A stretch of DNA of 48,487 bases from an uncultured Bacteroidales bacterium (GCA_905233685.1 CAJOEZ010000027.1:1-48487); one strand, 5' to 3'. Shown: positions 33,234 to 42,450, numbered from the stretch's first letter. A program made the numbers and translations. Notes: generated by a model not told the origin, from the letters alone.

Positions 33234-34923
33234 CACTTCCTACCTTCGTCCCGATCCTCACCATATAAACCCCACAATCCAACCCCTCAATCAAGCACTC
33301 TGAGTCATTAACCGAAAGGCTTTGCACCAATCTCCCATCAATAGAATAGATTTCAACCTGTTTCATTCCTTCGCATTGAATGGTTACATTGTCGTGGGTT
33401 GGGTTGGGGAAAAGGTTGGCGTTCAGCGCGGTTTCTTCAACGCCGTCCCAAGCCTGAACGGCATTCACGGCGGCCAAGGCATCCACGCGGCCCACGCCGG
33501 TGATGTTGCTCTTGGTGGGTGTCAGCTTGACGGAGGTCTCTTCCAAAATGCGGCAAATCTCGGCTGGGGTCAGTTCGGGGTTCTTTTGCAGCATCAAGGC
33601 GACGATGCCCGCCACGCAAGGTGTGGCCTGCGAGGTGCCGTCCATGTTGGTGTAGCCGCTGGTGTTTTCATAGTCCAACGACTTGATGCCCACGCCGGGG
33701 GCGCACACATCGGGGCGGATAAGGCCGATGCCGGGGTTGTAGGCGTAGTCGCCAAACTCGGTGTCTTGCCAAGTGACAGGGCCTTGCGAGGTGAAGTCGG
33801 CGGCAACGTCATTATAGTTCACGGCACCGACGGCCACCACACAACTCAAGGGGCCGGGGTTGGCCATTTGGTCGGGGTCGAGGTAAGGCGGGGGACAACT
33901 GGCCGGCACGCGCACGTTGTTGGGTATCGGGTACATTATCTGAAGGATGTTCATGCCTTCGTTTCCGGCACAGACCAAAGCCACGATGCCTGCATCCAAG
34001 ATGGCTTCGCAGGTGCGGCGCAAGATCTCCTTGTCGGCAACTCCGGCGCCCACCATGCCCAACGACATGCTAATCAAGTCGCAGCCATGCTCCACCGACC
34101 ATTCCATGCCGCCTGCAATGTTCACCGCGCCGCCAAAGCCATCCCCACGGATGCTCTTGACGCACATCAAGGTGGCTTCGGGTGCCATGCCCGTCAGCGA
34201 ACCTGCGGTTCCGTCGCCCAACACCGTGCCTGCACAATGCGTCCCGTGACCTTTGTCGTCCATCGGGTCGTTGTCGTCGTTCACGATGTCATAGCCGTGG
34301 TGCGGAAATTCCTCGCCGCCATCCCAAAGGTGGTCGGCAAGGTCGAGGTGGTTGTAGTTCACTCCCGAATCGACGACGGCCACCACGACACCTTTACCCG
34401 TGTAGCCCTGTTCCCACACTTGGTCGGCCTTCACCTTCGTGATGTTCGGCGTGGTTTCGCGCGTGTCGGATGCCGGTTTGGGCGTTTCGCCTTCGGCAAT
34501 CCATTGGTGCTGGGTGTTGAGGGTAATGGTTTCAATGTCAGTGCGTTCAGCGAGGTCAAGAATGGCGGTTTTTGTGGCCTCGAAATACAGCGTGTTGGCC
34601 GACCAAAGGCTGCGCACGGAAGAAACCATACCGTGGCTTTCCATCTCGGCGAGGGTGCGCTTCAAGTCGAGTTGCGAAACCTCTGCAAAGGCTTTCAACT
34701 CATTGACTACAAACGCTCTGCGCTCGGCTTTTGTAGGGATGAAGTCGGCTCTGCGGCTCAACTGCGAGCGGTCGTATTGCGCTTTCATCAGCACGACGAC
34801 TTCGATTCGCTCGTCGTCGCTACGGCGGTTCATTTCTTGGCTCAGTAAGGGGTCAAGGCAGCCTTGGGCAAAGCCCATCATGCAGGCTGACAACAGAATG
34901 GAGATTAGTACAATTCTTTTCAT
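33208..34923 (-). CDS. Subtilisin-like S8 peptidase, T9SS cargo (third of array)
   Basis: Protein of 571 residues. Signal peptide MKRIVLISILLSACMMGFAQ, a propeptide-like region to ~165, then the S8 domain with an intact triad: Asp185 (VVAVVDSGVNYNH), His226 (GHGTHCAG) and Ser431 (MDGTSQATPCVAG). It ends with a T9SS type A domain (ANLFPNPTHDNVTIQCEG). The N-terminal ~60 residues are nearly the same as those of the upstream paralogue, showing tandem duplication. The gap to that gene is 3 nt. Predicted to be extracellular or surface-bound; substrate unknown. Confidence 0.9.
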   Translation of the reverse strand: MKRIVLISILLSACMMGFAQGCLDPLLSQEMNRRSDDERIEVVVLMKAQYDRSQLSRRADFIPTKAERRAFVVNELKAFAEVSQLDLKRTLAEMESHGMVSSVRSLWSANTLYFEATKTAILDLAERTDIETITLNTQHQWIAEGETPKPASDTRETTPNITKVKADQVWEQGYTGKGVVVAVVDSGVNYNHLDLADHLWDGGEEFPHHGYDIVNDDNDPMDDKGHGTHCAGTVLGDGTAGSLTGMAPEATLMCVKSIRGDGFGGAVNIAGGMEWSVEHGCDLISMSLGMVGAGVADKEILRRTCEAILDAGIVALVCAGNEGMNILQIMYPIPNNVRVPASCPPPYLDPDQMANPGPLSCVVAVGAVNYNDVAADFTSQGPVTWQDTEFGDYAYNPGIGLIRPDVCAPGVGIKSLDYENTSGYTNMDGTSQATPCVAGIVALMLQKNPELTPAEICRILEETSVKLTPTKSNITGVGRVDALAAVNAVQAWDGVEETALNANLFPNPTHDNVTIQCEGMKQVEIYSIDGRLVQSLSVNDSECLIEGLDCGVYMVRIGTKVGSVVMKMVKM

Positions 34924-34926
34924 GGT

Positions 34927-37623
34927 TTATAATTTTACGATTTTGTTTACAATCACACTGTTTTCCGCTTCAATCCTCACAAAATAAACTCCGCTTTCCA
35001 AACCGGCAAGCTGGCATTGGGAATTGTTTACTTGTATGGTTTTCAGTAGTTTTCCGTCGATGGAGAACACCTCAACCCGCTTCATTCCTTCGCAAACGAT
35101 GGTGAAACTGTCATGCGAGGGGTTCGGGAAAATCGAGGCTTCGCTTTCCGAAAAGCCTTCGGCCACTTCCACATATCCGCTTCCCATGCAATTGGCCACA
35201 AACGAGAAGGGCGAAGACATGCCGCCTTGGTTTTGGAAAATGACGTCACCATCCTCGTAGGCGACCTCAAAACTAACATCCCAATCGAAACCGGTGCTGT
35301 GCCAAGTGAGCGTGATTTGTGAGTTTGTCGTCACTTCGCGGGTGTGGGTGAGCGAGGTTCCACTGGTGATGGTCATCTGCTCGGGCGTTGTTCCGTCGCC
35401 GTAATTGACGGAAAGATAGGAGCCGTGCCAGCCGTCGCCCCATGCGTCGCGAAGCGTGAAAACGATGTTGCAAGTGGTCTTGTAATCATAGCCGAGCCAA
35501 GTCTGTTTTCCTTCTTCGTCCACAAAGGTGAGCTTGAGCGGAATCATGCCGTTGGCAGGTGCATCGGCGCTTAGCGAAACACGGAAATCCGCGTAGTTTT
35601 CGCCGGATTCTTCTATCGTCCCGAAAGGCTTTTGCGTTTCAAGGATGGAAAGGAACTCACAGTCGGAGGAAAACGTCCCAACCAACGACGAAGCCGGCAA
35701 GTTGCCGATGTTTTCCACAATGACGCGCAAGTCGGCAGTCTCGCCCGGTTCAAGCAGGCCGTTGTTATTGTCGTCATTCAGCGCAGTGATTTCAGCAATG
35801 TTCAGCACATAGCCAAAGACCTTGAAATTGAGGCTGAATCGGCCTATCAGTATGTCCTCGTCATAAACATCGCAGGTGAAGCGGAGGTCTTCGTTGCCGA
35901 TAGCGTCCTCGCTGACCTCGAAGGCAAAGGCGTTTTCAATCATGAGGGTTTGATGGGGACCAAACGAAGGAAGTTGCACCACATCGCTTGTGATGGTGAC
36001 TTTGTCTGATTGGGTAGCAAGTTGCGCTGTGAGGTTGTTGAGGGATTCGCCGGTGTCGTTGAGCAAAGTCAGGTCGATGGTGGCGCTTTCACCCGGGTTG
36101 ATTTGGTGGTCGTTGTTGCCTTGCGGGTCGTTGATTTGGCATGACACCATCGACAATGGGCCGGCCACCACCGCTTCGACGGCGGCCAAAGCATCGATGC
36201 GGCCAAAGCCTGTGACGTTGCTTTTGGTTTCGGAAAGCGGGACGGCGGTTTCCTCTAAAATGCGGCAGATTTCTGCCGGAGTGAGGAAGTCGCATTTGCA
36301 GAGCATCAGCGCGATGGTGCCTGCCACGGCTGGGGTTGCCTGCGAGGTGCCGCTCATGGTGTTATAGGCCGGCGAGAGGCCGAAATGCAACGACTTGACG
36401 CTCACGCCCGGGGCGCACAGGTCGGGGCGGATGAGGCCGATGCCGGGATTGTAGGGGTAGTCGCCAAACTCGGTGTTTGCCCAGGTGACGGGACCACGCG
36501 AGGAAAAAGCGGCCGGGGCATCGCTGTTGTCAACGGCTCCAACGGTGATGGTGCAACTCAACTCGCCCGGATTCTCCATTTGGACAGGGTCCATATAAGG
36601 AGGCGGGCAACTGCCGGGAACGCCCACGTTGTTGGGGACAGGATACATGCCCGTGTTGCCATCGTTGCCAGCGGAAACGGTACCCACAATGCCCGCGTCC
36701 AAAACGGCGTCGCAGGTGTGGCGAAGCAAAGTGCGCTCGGCTATCGTGGAATTAGGGATGCCGAGCGACAGGCTGAAAAGGTCGCAGCCGTGTTCGACAG
36801 CCCATTCAATGCCAGCGGCGATGCTGGCTGCCGAGCCGCCTCCATATTCGTCCAAACATTTGACACACATCAGCGTGGCATCAGGCGCCACGCCCGTTTG
36901 CGAACCCGCCGTGCCGTCACCGCACACCGTTCCGGCACAATGCGTCCCATGCCCCATGTCATCCATCGGGTCGTTGTCGTTGTTGTAAACATCGTAGCCA
37001 TGATGCGGAAACTCGCTGCCGCCGTCCCAAAGATGGTCGGCCAAATCGACATGCTCGTAGTTCACGCCCGTGTCGATGACGGCCACCACGACACCTTGTC
37101 CCCGATAGCCCAACGCCCAAACCTCATTGGCGCGCACCTTAAGCACATTTGGCGTAATCTCACGTGTCGCGGAAGCAGGTTCGATGGTGTCGTCACCCAA
37201 GCAGTAATGCTTTTGGTTGAGGCTGATTAGGGCAATGTCGGTGCGCGAGGCAAGGTCAAGGATGGCCGCTTTGGTGGCCTTGAAATACATGGCGTTCGAC
37301 ATCCACAAAACGTTTGGCGCGGTCACGATTTGCTGCCTTTCCATTTCCGAAAGGACACGTTTCAAGTCGTACTGCGAAGCCTCCGTGAAAGCCTTCAACT
37401 CATTGACTACAAACGTTCTGCGCTCTGTGCGTGAGGGGAAATAATCGGCGCGACGGCACAGCTGCGTGCGGTCGTATTTTGCTTTCATCAGCACGACGAT
37501 TTCGATTTGCTCGTCATCGCTGCAGCGGTTCATTTCTTGGCTCAATAGCGGGTCGAGGCAGCCTTGGGCAAAACCCATCATGCAGGCCAACAACAGAATG
37601 GAAATCAGGGCAATTCTTTTCAT
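34927..37623 (-). CDS. Subtilisin-like S8 peptidase with long accessory region, T9SS cargo (second of array)
   Basis: Protein of 898 residues. Signal peptide MKRIALISILLLACMMGFAQ, propeptide, and S8 domain with Asp184 (VVAVIDTGVNYEH), His225 (GHGTHCAGT) and Ser427 (MSGTSQATPAVAG). Unlike its neighbours it then has about 320 extra residues: a CARDB-like module (NGLLEPGETADLRVIVENIG), and a segment beginning LRDAWGDGWHGSYLSVNYGD, seen in other Bacteroidota surface proteins. A T9SS type A domain ends it (ASIFPNPSHDSFTIVCEG). The accessory part may bind substrate. Three-nucleotide gaps separate it from both flanking peptidase genes. Confidence 0.9.
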   Translation of the reverse strand: MKRIALISILLLACMMGFAQGCLDPLLSQEMNRCSDDEQIEIVVLMKAKYDRTQLCRRADYFPSRTERRTFVVNELKAFTEASQYDLKRVLSEMERQQIVTAPNVLWMSNAMYFKATKAAILDLASRTDIALISLNQKHYCLGDDTIEPASATREITPNVLKVRANEVWALGYRGQGVVVAVIDTGVNYEHVDLADHLWDGGSEFPHHGYDVYNNDNDPMDDMGHGTHCAGTVCGDGTAGSQTGVAPDATLMCVKCLDEYGGGSAASIAAGIEWAVEHGCDLFSLSLGIPNSTIAERTLLRHTCDAVLDAGIVGTVSAGNDGNTGMYPVPNNVGVPGSCPPPYMDPVQMENPGELSCTITVGAVDNSDAPAAFSSRGPVTWANTEFGDYPYNPGIGLIRPDLCAPGVSVKSLHFGLSPAYNTMSGTSQATPAVAGTIALMLCKCDFLTPAEICRILEETAVPLSETKSNVTGFGRIDALAAVEAVVAGPLSMVSCQINDPQGNNDHQINPGESATIDLTLLNDTGESLNNLTAQLATQSDKVTITSDVVQLPSFGPHQTLMIENAFAFEVSEDAIGNEDLRFTCDVYDEDILIGRFSLNFKVFGYVLNIAEITALNDDNNNGLLEPGETADLRVIVENIGNLPASSLVGTFSSDCEFLSILETQKPFGTIEESGENYADFRVSLSADAPANGMIPLKLTFVDEEGKQTWLGYDYKTTCNIVFTLRDAWGDGWHGSYLSVNYGDGTTPEQMTITSGTSLTHTREVTTNSQITLTWHSTGFDWDVSFEVAYEDGDVIFQNQGGMSSPFSFVANCMGSGYVEVAEGFSESEASIFPNPSHDSFTIVCEGMKRVEVFSIDGKLLKTIQVNNSQCQLAGLESGVYFVRIEAENSVIVNKIVKL

Positions 37624-37626
37624 GGT

Positions 37627-39354
37627 TTACAATTTTACGATTTTGTTTATGATGACACCGTTCTCAGTGTCGATTTTCAATAAATAAACGCCGTTCATCA
37701 AGCCTTCGATACGACACTCGTTTCCATTCACTTCGATGGTTTTCAGCAACTTGCCATCGACAGAGAATACGGAAATTGCTTGGATTCCTTCGCACGCAAC
37801 GGTGAAATCGCCCATGCTCGGATTGGGATAGACTTGCGCTTTGCCTTGTTTTTCTTCAATCCCATCGTAATCAACGGCATTCACGGCAGCCAAAGCATCC
37901 AAAAGGCCGGATCCGAAGTCGTTGCTCTTGTGCTCAGTGAGTTTTACAGCGGTGCGCTCCAGAATCTCGTCAATTTGCGCGGGCGTAAGTTCATGGTTTT
38001 TGGAGAGCATCAGTGCAATGGCACCCGCCACCAAGGGCGTGGCCATCGAAGTGCCGTCCATCAAGGTGTAACCGTCTGTGGTGTTGAAATCCAATGACTT
38101 GATTTGCACACCCGGAGCGCAAATGTCGGGGCGGATGAGGCCAATCGCGGTCGTGCTGCCTGCCGTATAAGGATAGTCGTTATATGCTGCCACATCAGTC
38201 CATTGCGAAGGGCCTTGGGACGAGAACAAAGCCACAGCATTGTCGTAATTGACCGCGCCAACGCAAATCACACAACTCGTTCCTCCTGCATTAACCAACT
38301 GGTCTTCATGCAGATGCGGCGGCGGGCAGTCGCCCGGAGTATAGATGTTGTTCGGCACGGGCACCATGAACTGCATCTGGCGGATGTTGCCTGCACAGGC
38401 TGCCACCACCACGCCTGCCGCCAAAGTGTTGTCGCAGGCTTGGCGCGTCATCAGTTTCTGTGCAGGGTTGGGTTGGGGTCGGCCCAACGACATGTTCATC
38501 ACATCGGCACCATGCTCCAAAGCGAACTGCATGGCGGCCACCCAATGGGTTTCCTCGCCAACTCCCTCGTTGTTGAAGGTCTTCAACGCCATGATGGTGG
38601 CCTCTGGAGCAATGCCCGTCTGTGAGCCTGAAGCCCCTGTGCCACAAATGGTTCCGGCCACATGCGTTCCGTGTCCCCAATCATCGGAAGGATCGTTGTC
38701 GTGATAATAGAAATCGTAGCCGTGATTAGGATATTCCGCGCCGCCGTCCCAAAAGCGACCGGCCAAATCCGCATGGTCTAATCGAACACCCGTGTCGATG
38801 AGGGCAACCAGCACACCTTGACCTGTATAGCCCTGCTCCCACACTTGCGGAGCATTGACTTTCAGTAAGTTTTGGGTGATTTCACGGTCTGTGCTTTTCG
38901 GTGCAGGTGTGGCTTTCTCGTCAAAAATCCATTGGGTTTCCTCAAGATGATAAATCGTCAAAATGTCGCGCCGTTGCGACAAGTCATTGATGGCCAATTT
39001 GTTGGCATAACAACTTATCGAATTGACCAACCACAATGGTCGGATGTTTTCCACCAGGCCATTTTGTTCCATTTCTTTCAAGAGAGCCAACAACTCGGCT
39101 TGTGAAGCCTCGGCATGCCGTTGCAGGGTCTCGACGACAAATTGTCGGCGTTCCGCTTTCGTGATAAAATGATTAGCCTCGCGGAGCAAATCCATGGGCT
39201 TAGACTGTTCTGAAAGCACTATGTTGACCTTGATTTTCTCGTTGTCGCCCAGTCTTTGGATTTCCACAGCAAGTTCAGGCTCGATGACAGGCGTGGCAGC
39301 AAAACATACCAAACAAGAAAAGAAAGCAATTGCAGTAATGATAAGCTTTTTCAT
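37627..39354 (-). CDS. Subtilisin-like S8 peptidase, T9SS cargo (first of array)
   Basis: Protein of 575 residues from ATG 39354, which gives a clean signal peptide (MKKLIITAIAFFSCLVCFA); the longer frame overlaps the upstream gene and is rejected. After the propeptide the S8 domain keeps Asp187 (LVALIDTGVRLDH), His228 (GHGTHVAGT) and Ser436 (MDGTSMATPLVAG). T9SS type A domain at the end (AQVYPNPSMGDFTVACEG). More divergent from the other two than they are from each other, so the array probably grew from an older pair. Follows the SH3-like gene by 5 nt. Confidence 0.9.
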   Translation of the reverse strand: MKKLIITAIAFFSCLVCFAATPVIEPELAVEIQRLGDNEKIKVNIVLSEQSKPMDLLREANHFITKAERRQFVVETLQRHAEASQAELLALLKEMEQNGLVENIRPLWLVNSISCYANKLAINDLSQRRDILTIYHLEETQWIFDEKATPAPKSTDREITQNLLKVNAPQVWEQGYTGQGVLVALIDTGVRLDHADLAGRFWDGGAEYPNHGYDFYYHDNDPSDDWGHGTHVAGTICGTGASGSQTGIAPEATIMALKTFNNEGVGEETHWVAAMQFALEHGADVMNMSLGRPQPNPAQKLMTRQACDNTLAAGVVVAACAGNIRQMQFMVPVPNNIYTPGDCPPPHLHEDQLVNAGGTSCVICVGAVNYDNAVALFSSQGPSQWTDVAAYNDYPYTAGSTTAIGLIRPDICAPGVQIKSLDFNTTDGYTLMDGTSMATPLVAGAIALMLSKNHELTPAQIDEILERTAVKLTEHKSNDFGSGLLDALAAVNAVDYDGIEEKQGKAQVYPNPSMGDFTVACEGIQAISVFSVDGKLLKTIEVNGNECRIEGLMNGVYLLKIDTENGVIINKIVKL

Positions 39355-39359
39355 AACAA

Positions 39360-40367
39360 TCATTCCAAATGCGTGTACTTCTTCGACACCCAAACGAAGT
39401 TGCCGTGGAAGTTGATTTCGTAGAAGTCTTCCGTTTCGCCTATATACAAAAAGCGTTCGCCCACCTTCGGGTGACGGTTGGTGCCATCAGGCCATTTGAA
39501 GGTGTCGGCACTCGTCGAAGGCTCCAAGCGCAGGCGAAGCTCCGACCCGTCGATGACGACGAAAGTGTCGGTCGTTTCACCGTCGCCCATCCATCCTTCA
39601 CCTTCCAGTTCGAAATCGCTCATCCAGTAAACATCTGATGAATACTCATAATCAGGATAATACGCCTTGAATATGGTGCTCAGCCCTTGATAGAACAGGT
39701 CGATAGTGCCGTCGCCCCAACGCCTGGCCCAAAAATGGAGGAAACGGTAATTGACATTTCCGTATACGTAGGTGCCGTCTTCGAGGTTCAGTCGGCCTAG
39801 TGAGAATTCCGATTCACCATTCTCGTAATCGTTGCCTTTGGTTTCAAGCGAGCTTCTAAACACCACCTCACGTTCCTCTTGCGTGAGTTCATTGTAAAGA
39901 GCATCGTGCATCACCATCATGATGTGCATCTGACGGTAAAGGTATTCGTCGACAAGGGCCCTGCTTTGTTCGACAAACAGCTCGTCAGACACCACCGTTT
40001 TGGCAAGACCTGCAAGATATTGGATGGCTTGGGGGTTGTAATGACCGTATTCGTCTTCGTTGTCGAGGTCCCATTGACCGTCGTGGTGCGGTCCCGACAC
40101 ATAAAGCGGGTAGGGGAGCATCTGCTGAAGGTCGGTCAACGAGATGAGCGAGGCAAGATGGCTTCCTGTGACGCGGATACCACATTCTGGCCAGTAATCG
40201 AACTCGTCGGTCAGGGTGTGGTAGGTCTTGTCAAGGTTCAAGGCGGCATCCTTGAAGCGTTGTGTGATGTCGATGCCGGTGACGAAGGAGCTAAACATGG
40301 TCGCAAAAGCTATAACTGCAATAGCTACTGCCATTCTCCGAAAAGAAAAGTTGAAATGCTTTTTCAT
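39360..40367 (-). CDS. Secreted protein with C-terminal SH3-like domain heading the peptidase operon
   Basis: Protein of 335 residues from ATG 40367 (MKKHFNFSFRRMAVAIAVIA, FATMFSSFVTG: signal peptide or N-terminal anchor). The middle is mostly helical and rich in acidic and aromatic residues (YHTLTDEFDYWPECGIRVTG, QQMLPYPLYVSGPHHDGQWD). The last ~80 residues resemble a bacterial SH3 domain (LRLRLEPSTSADTFKWPDGT, PKVGERFLYIGETEDFYEIN, GNFVWVSKKYTHLE). There is no T9SS domain, so it should stay periplasmic. A -7 box precedes it and no promoter was seen before the three S8 genes, so it leads a four-gene operon. It might chaperone, inhibit or anchor the peptidases; that is inference from position only. 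Confidence 0.7.
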   Translation of the reverse strand: MKKHFNFSFRRMAVAIAVIAFATMFSSFVTGIDITQRFKDAALNLDKTYHTLTDEFDYWPECGIRVTGSHLASLISLTDLQQMLPYPLYVSGPHHDGQWDLDNEDEYGHYNPQAIQYLAGLAKTVVSDELFVEQSRALVDEYLYRQMHIMMVMHDALYNELTQEEREVVFRSSLETKGNDYENGESEFSLGRLNLEDGTYVYGNVNYRFLHFWARRWGDGTIDLFYQGLSTIFKAYYPDYEYSSDVYWMSDFELEGEGWMGDGETTDTFVVIDGSELRLRLEPSTSADTFKWPDGTNRHPKVGERFLYIGETEDFYEINFHGNFVWVSKKYTHLE

Positions 40368-40389
40368 AGTGATGAAGTTGAAGATGGCC

Positions 40390-40397
40390 CAAAGATA
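40390..40397 (-). promoter_or_regulatory. -7 box of the SH3-S8 operon (TATCTTTG)
   Basis: TATCTTTG then GG on the minus strand, 22 nt before the ATG at 40367. Confidence 0.6.
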
Positions 40398-40442
40398 CAA
40401 TTTTTTTGGAAATCATTGAGGGTGTACTAAAATCTCGAACAA

Positions 40443-40471
40443 AAAAAGTCGCTCATTAAGGGCGACTTTTT
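40443..40471 (-). terminator. gcvT terminator
   Basis: AAAAGTCGC / GCGACTTTT stem, short loop, flanked by A and T runs, 20 nt after the gcvT stop. Confidence 0.85.
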
Positions 40472-40491
40472 CAATTTTGATGTGTCTCGAC

Positions 40492-41607
40492 TTACGCCAA
40501 GAACGGCATCTTCACCACAACGGCTTTGATGAGCTTGTTGCGGATCTTGATGAAGATTTCGGTGTCTTTCTTGCTGAAGGCCTTTTTCACCAAGGCGGTG
40601 CCGATGTTCTTGCCGGTCGAGGGCGACGGGCTGCCCGAGCGGACCATACCGATGACGTTGCCTTCGGCGTCGCACACTTCGTAGCCGTTGCGCGGAATGC
40701 CGCGGTCGATCATCTCGAAGCCGACAATCTTCTGGCTCACGCCATTGGCTTTCTGGGCGGCAAAGATTTCGCGGTTGAGGAAGTCGTTGCCATCGACGAA
40801 CTTGGTAATCCAGCCCAAGCCAGCCTCGATGGGGCTGATGGTGTCGTCGATTTCGTGGCCGTAGAGGCAGAAGCCCTTTTCGAGACGGAGGGTGTCGCGG
40901 CAGCCCAGACCTGCGGGCATGATGCCGAATTCCTTGCCAGCCTCAAAGACGGCGTCCCAAACCTTCTTGGCGTGGGCGACAGGGATGTAAATCTCGCAAC
41001 CACCTGAGCCTGTGTAACCCGTGGTCGAGAAGATGATGTTGTCAATTCCGGCGAAGTTGATGATTTGGAAGGTGTAATACTCCATGTCAACCACATTGGC
41101 TTTGGTGAGTTTCTGCATGGCTTTCAGGGCGTTGGGGCCTTGCACGGCCAACTGTGCCCATTCTTCGCTCTCGTTCTTGAAGTCCACGCCGAGGGTCATG
41201 CCGAACTTCTCGGCAATCTGACTCATCCAAGCCCAGTCTTTGTCGATGTTGGCGGCGTTGGGCACCATGAAGTAGTGGTCGTCGGCGATGCGGTAGACGA
41301 GCATGTCGTCCACAATGCCGCCCTTGCCGTTGGGCAGGCAGGTGTATTGCACCTTGCCGTCGGTCAAAGCGGCCACGTCATTAACGGTGCAGTATTGCAT
41401 GAACTGCTTGGCCAAGGGGCCTTTAGCACGAAACTCGCCCATGTGGCTCACGTCGAACACGCCGACGTTGTTACGGACATTGAGGTGTTCTTCGACGAGG
41501 CCGGTGTATTGAATCGGCATGTCGTAACCGGCAAATTCAGCCATTTTTGCGCCCAAATCGTGATGGATCTGGTTGTAAGGGGTCTTCTTTAATTCGATGT
41601 TTTCCAT
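40492..41607 (-). CDS. gcvT: Glycine cleavage system T protein (aminomethyltransferase)
   Basis: Protein of 371 residues from ATG 41607 (MENIELKKTPYNQIHHDLGA); an in-frame ATG 15 codons earlier overlaps the -7 box. Family segments in order: KMAEFAGYDMPIQYTGLVEE, VGVFDVSHMGEFRAKGP, LPNGKGGIVDDMLVYRI, LAVQGPNALKAMQKLT, GYTGSGGCEIYIP, GLGCRDTLRLEKGFCLYGHE, DDTISPIEAGLGWITK, GYEVCDAEGNVIGMVRSGS. It transfers the aminomethyl carbon from H protein to tetrahydrofolate, releasing ammonia. The gcvH and gcvP genes are not in the window. Monocistronic, with its own promoter and terminator. Confidence 0.96.
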   Translation of the reverse strand: MENIELKKTPYNQIHHDLGAKMAEFAGYDMPIQYTGLVEEHLNVRNNVGVFDVSHMGEFRAKGPLAKQFMQYCTVNDVAALTDGKVQYTCLPNGKGGIVDDMLVYRIADDHYFMVPNAANIDKDWAWMSQIAEKFGMTLGVDFKNESEEWAQLAVQGPNALKAMQKLTKANVVDMEYYTFQIINFAGIDNIIFSTTGYTGSGGCEIYIPVAHAKKVWDAVFEAGKEFGIMPAGLGCRDTLRLEKGFCLYGHEIDDTISPIEAGLGWITKFVDGNDFLNREIFAAQKANGVSQKIVGFEMIDRGIPRNGYEVCDAEGNVIGMVRSGSPSPSTGKNIGTALVKKAFSKKDTEIFIKIRNKLIKAVVVKMPFLA

Positions 41608-41649
41608 TTGATTATGATTGATTTGATTGTTGATTTGTTGGATTGGCGG

Positions 41650-41657
41650 CAAAGATA
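41650..41657 (-). promoter_or_regulatory. -7 box of gcvT (TATCTTTG)
   Basis: TATCTTTG then CC on the minus strand, 42 nt before the ATG; the leader is AT-rich with repeated AATCAA motifs. Confidence 0.55.
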
Positions 41658-41721
41658 AGCAATATTCCGATAGGTGAGCCCAAAAAGTTTATAATATATT
41701 GACAAGGTATCGCCCGCAAAT

Positions 41722-42366
41722 TTAAAAGTCTTCATTCTGTTGAAGATTTTCAAAGTTTTTCTCAAACGCCGTCCGCAAAGCCGTTTCGTCGCGGATGGTT
41801 TTCCGAAGCTCCTCCAAACGTGGCGCGTTCTCCGATTCGGGGAGCCAGAGGCGGAGATAGCCCGTGTCGGAATATTTCTCCAAGAGGTGCTTGCGGAAGC
41901 GTTGGTATTGCCCTTCCTTGTCAAGCTCGGGGTAATGGTCGAGGCCAAACTGGATGGTGCGCCGGATGACCTTTTCGGGTGAGATGAGGCGGTCGGCTTC
42001 GGCCACGATTTTGCCGTAAATTGAGCGCGGCTCGTGTCCGCTTGAGGCGCGGTGGTCTTCGGCAGCTTGCGCCATCGTCTCGATTTGGGCTTCATCGAAC
42101 CAATCGCGTAAACGCCTGTCCTCGCGGATGATACGTCCTGAAACAAGATGGTGTGTCTCACGGCCTTCGCCGAGGCCTGTGTCGTGATAGGCAGCAATGG
42201 TGTACACCATATTAATATTGACCTCGTAATGCTCGGCCAAGGCCAAGCTTCTTGCGATGACCTCCTCGGCATGGTTGCGCTGATGGGCGGCGTCGAAGTG
42301 GTCGTAGCGGGGGAGGATTTCCTGCTCGATGTAGGTTGTCAGGTTTTTGTCGATGGGGGTGTTCAT
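41722..42366 (-). CDS. HD-domain phosphohydrolase-like protein
   Basis: Protein of 214 residues from ATG 42366 (MNTPIDKNLTTYIEQEILPR), chosen because a -7 box lies 8 nt upstream of it and inside the longer frame. HD metal ligands are visible: FDAAHQRNHAEEV (His29/His32), AAYHDTGLGEGRETHH (His61/Asp62), and DHRAS plus VAEADRL downstream. The C-terminal ~70 residues are helical and charged (KYSDTGYLRLWLPESENAPR). Such stand-alone HD proteins hydrolyse nucleotides or small phosphate esters; the substrate is not predictable. The gene has its own promoter. Confidence 0.85.
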   Translation of the reverse strand: MNTPIDKNLTTYIEQEILPRYDHFDAAHQRNHAEEVIARSLALAEHYEVNINMVYTIAAYHDTGLGEGRETHHLVSGRIIREDRRLRDWFDEAQIETMAQAAEDHRASSGHEPRSIYGKIVAEADRLISPEKVIRRTIQFGLDHYPELDKEGQYQRFRKHLLEKYSDTGYLRLWLPESENAPRLEELRKTIRDETALRTAFEKNFENLQQNEDF

Positions 42367-42374
42367 AGTGGGGG

Positions 42375-42382
42375 CAAAGATA
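42375..42382 (-). promoter_or_regulatory. -7 box of the HD-domain gene (TATCTTTG)
   Basis: TATCTTTG then CC on the minus strand, 8 nt before the ATG at 42366; a very short leader. Confidence 0.5.
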
Positions 42383-42408
42383 TTGGTTTTTCGGGACATG
42401 ACAACACA

Positions 42409-42444
42409 AAACCAGCGCACCTGAAAATTCTGATGCGCTGGTTT
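42409..42444 (-). terminator. Terminator of the LRR-86aa unit
   Basis: AACCAGCGCA / TGCGCTGGTT stem with a 14-nt loop, ending in TTTTG on the minus strand. Located after the small-protein gene and before the HD gene promoter. Confidence 0.75.
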
Positions 42445-42450
42445 CATTGG

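Noticed and set aside
33322..34848. 508-codon open frame on the plus strand across an S8 peptidase gene
   Set aside because: It is antisense to a gene with an intact catalytic triad and T9SS tail; its translation is His/Gly/Val-rich with no family resemblance, as expected from codon bias.
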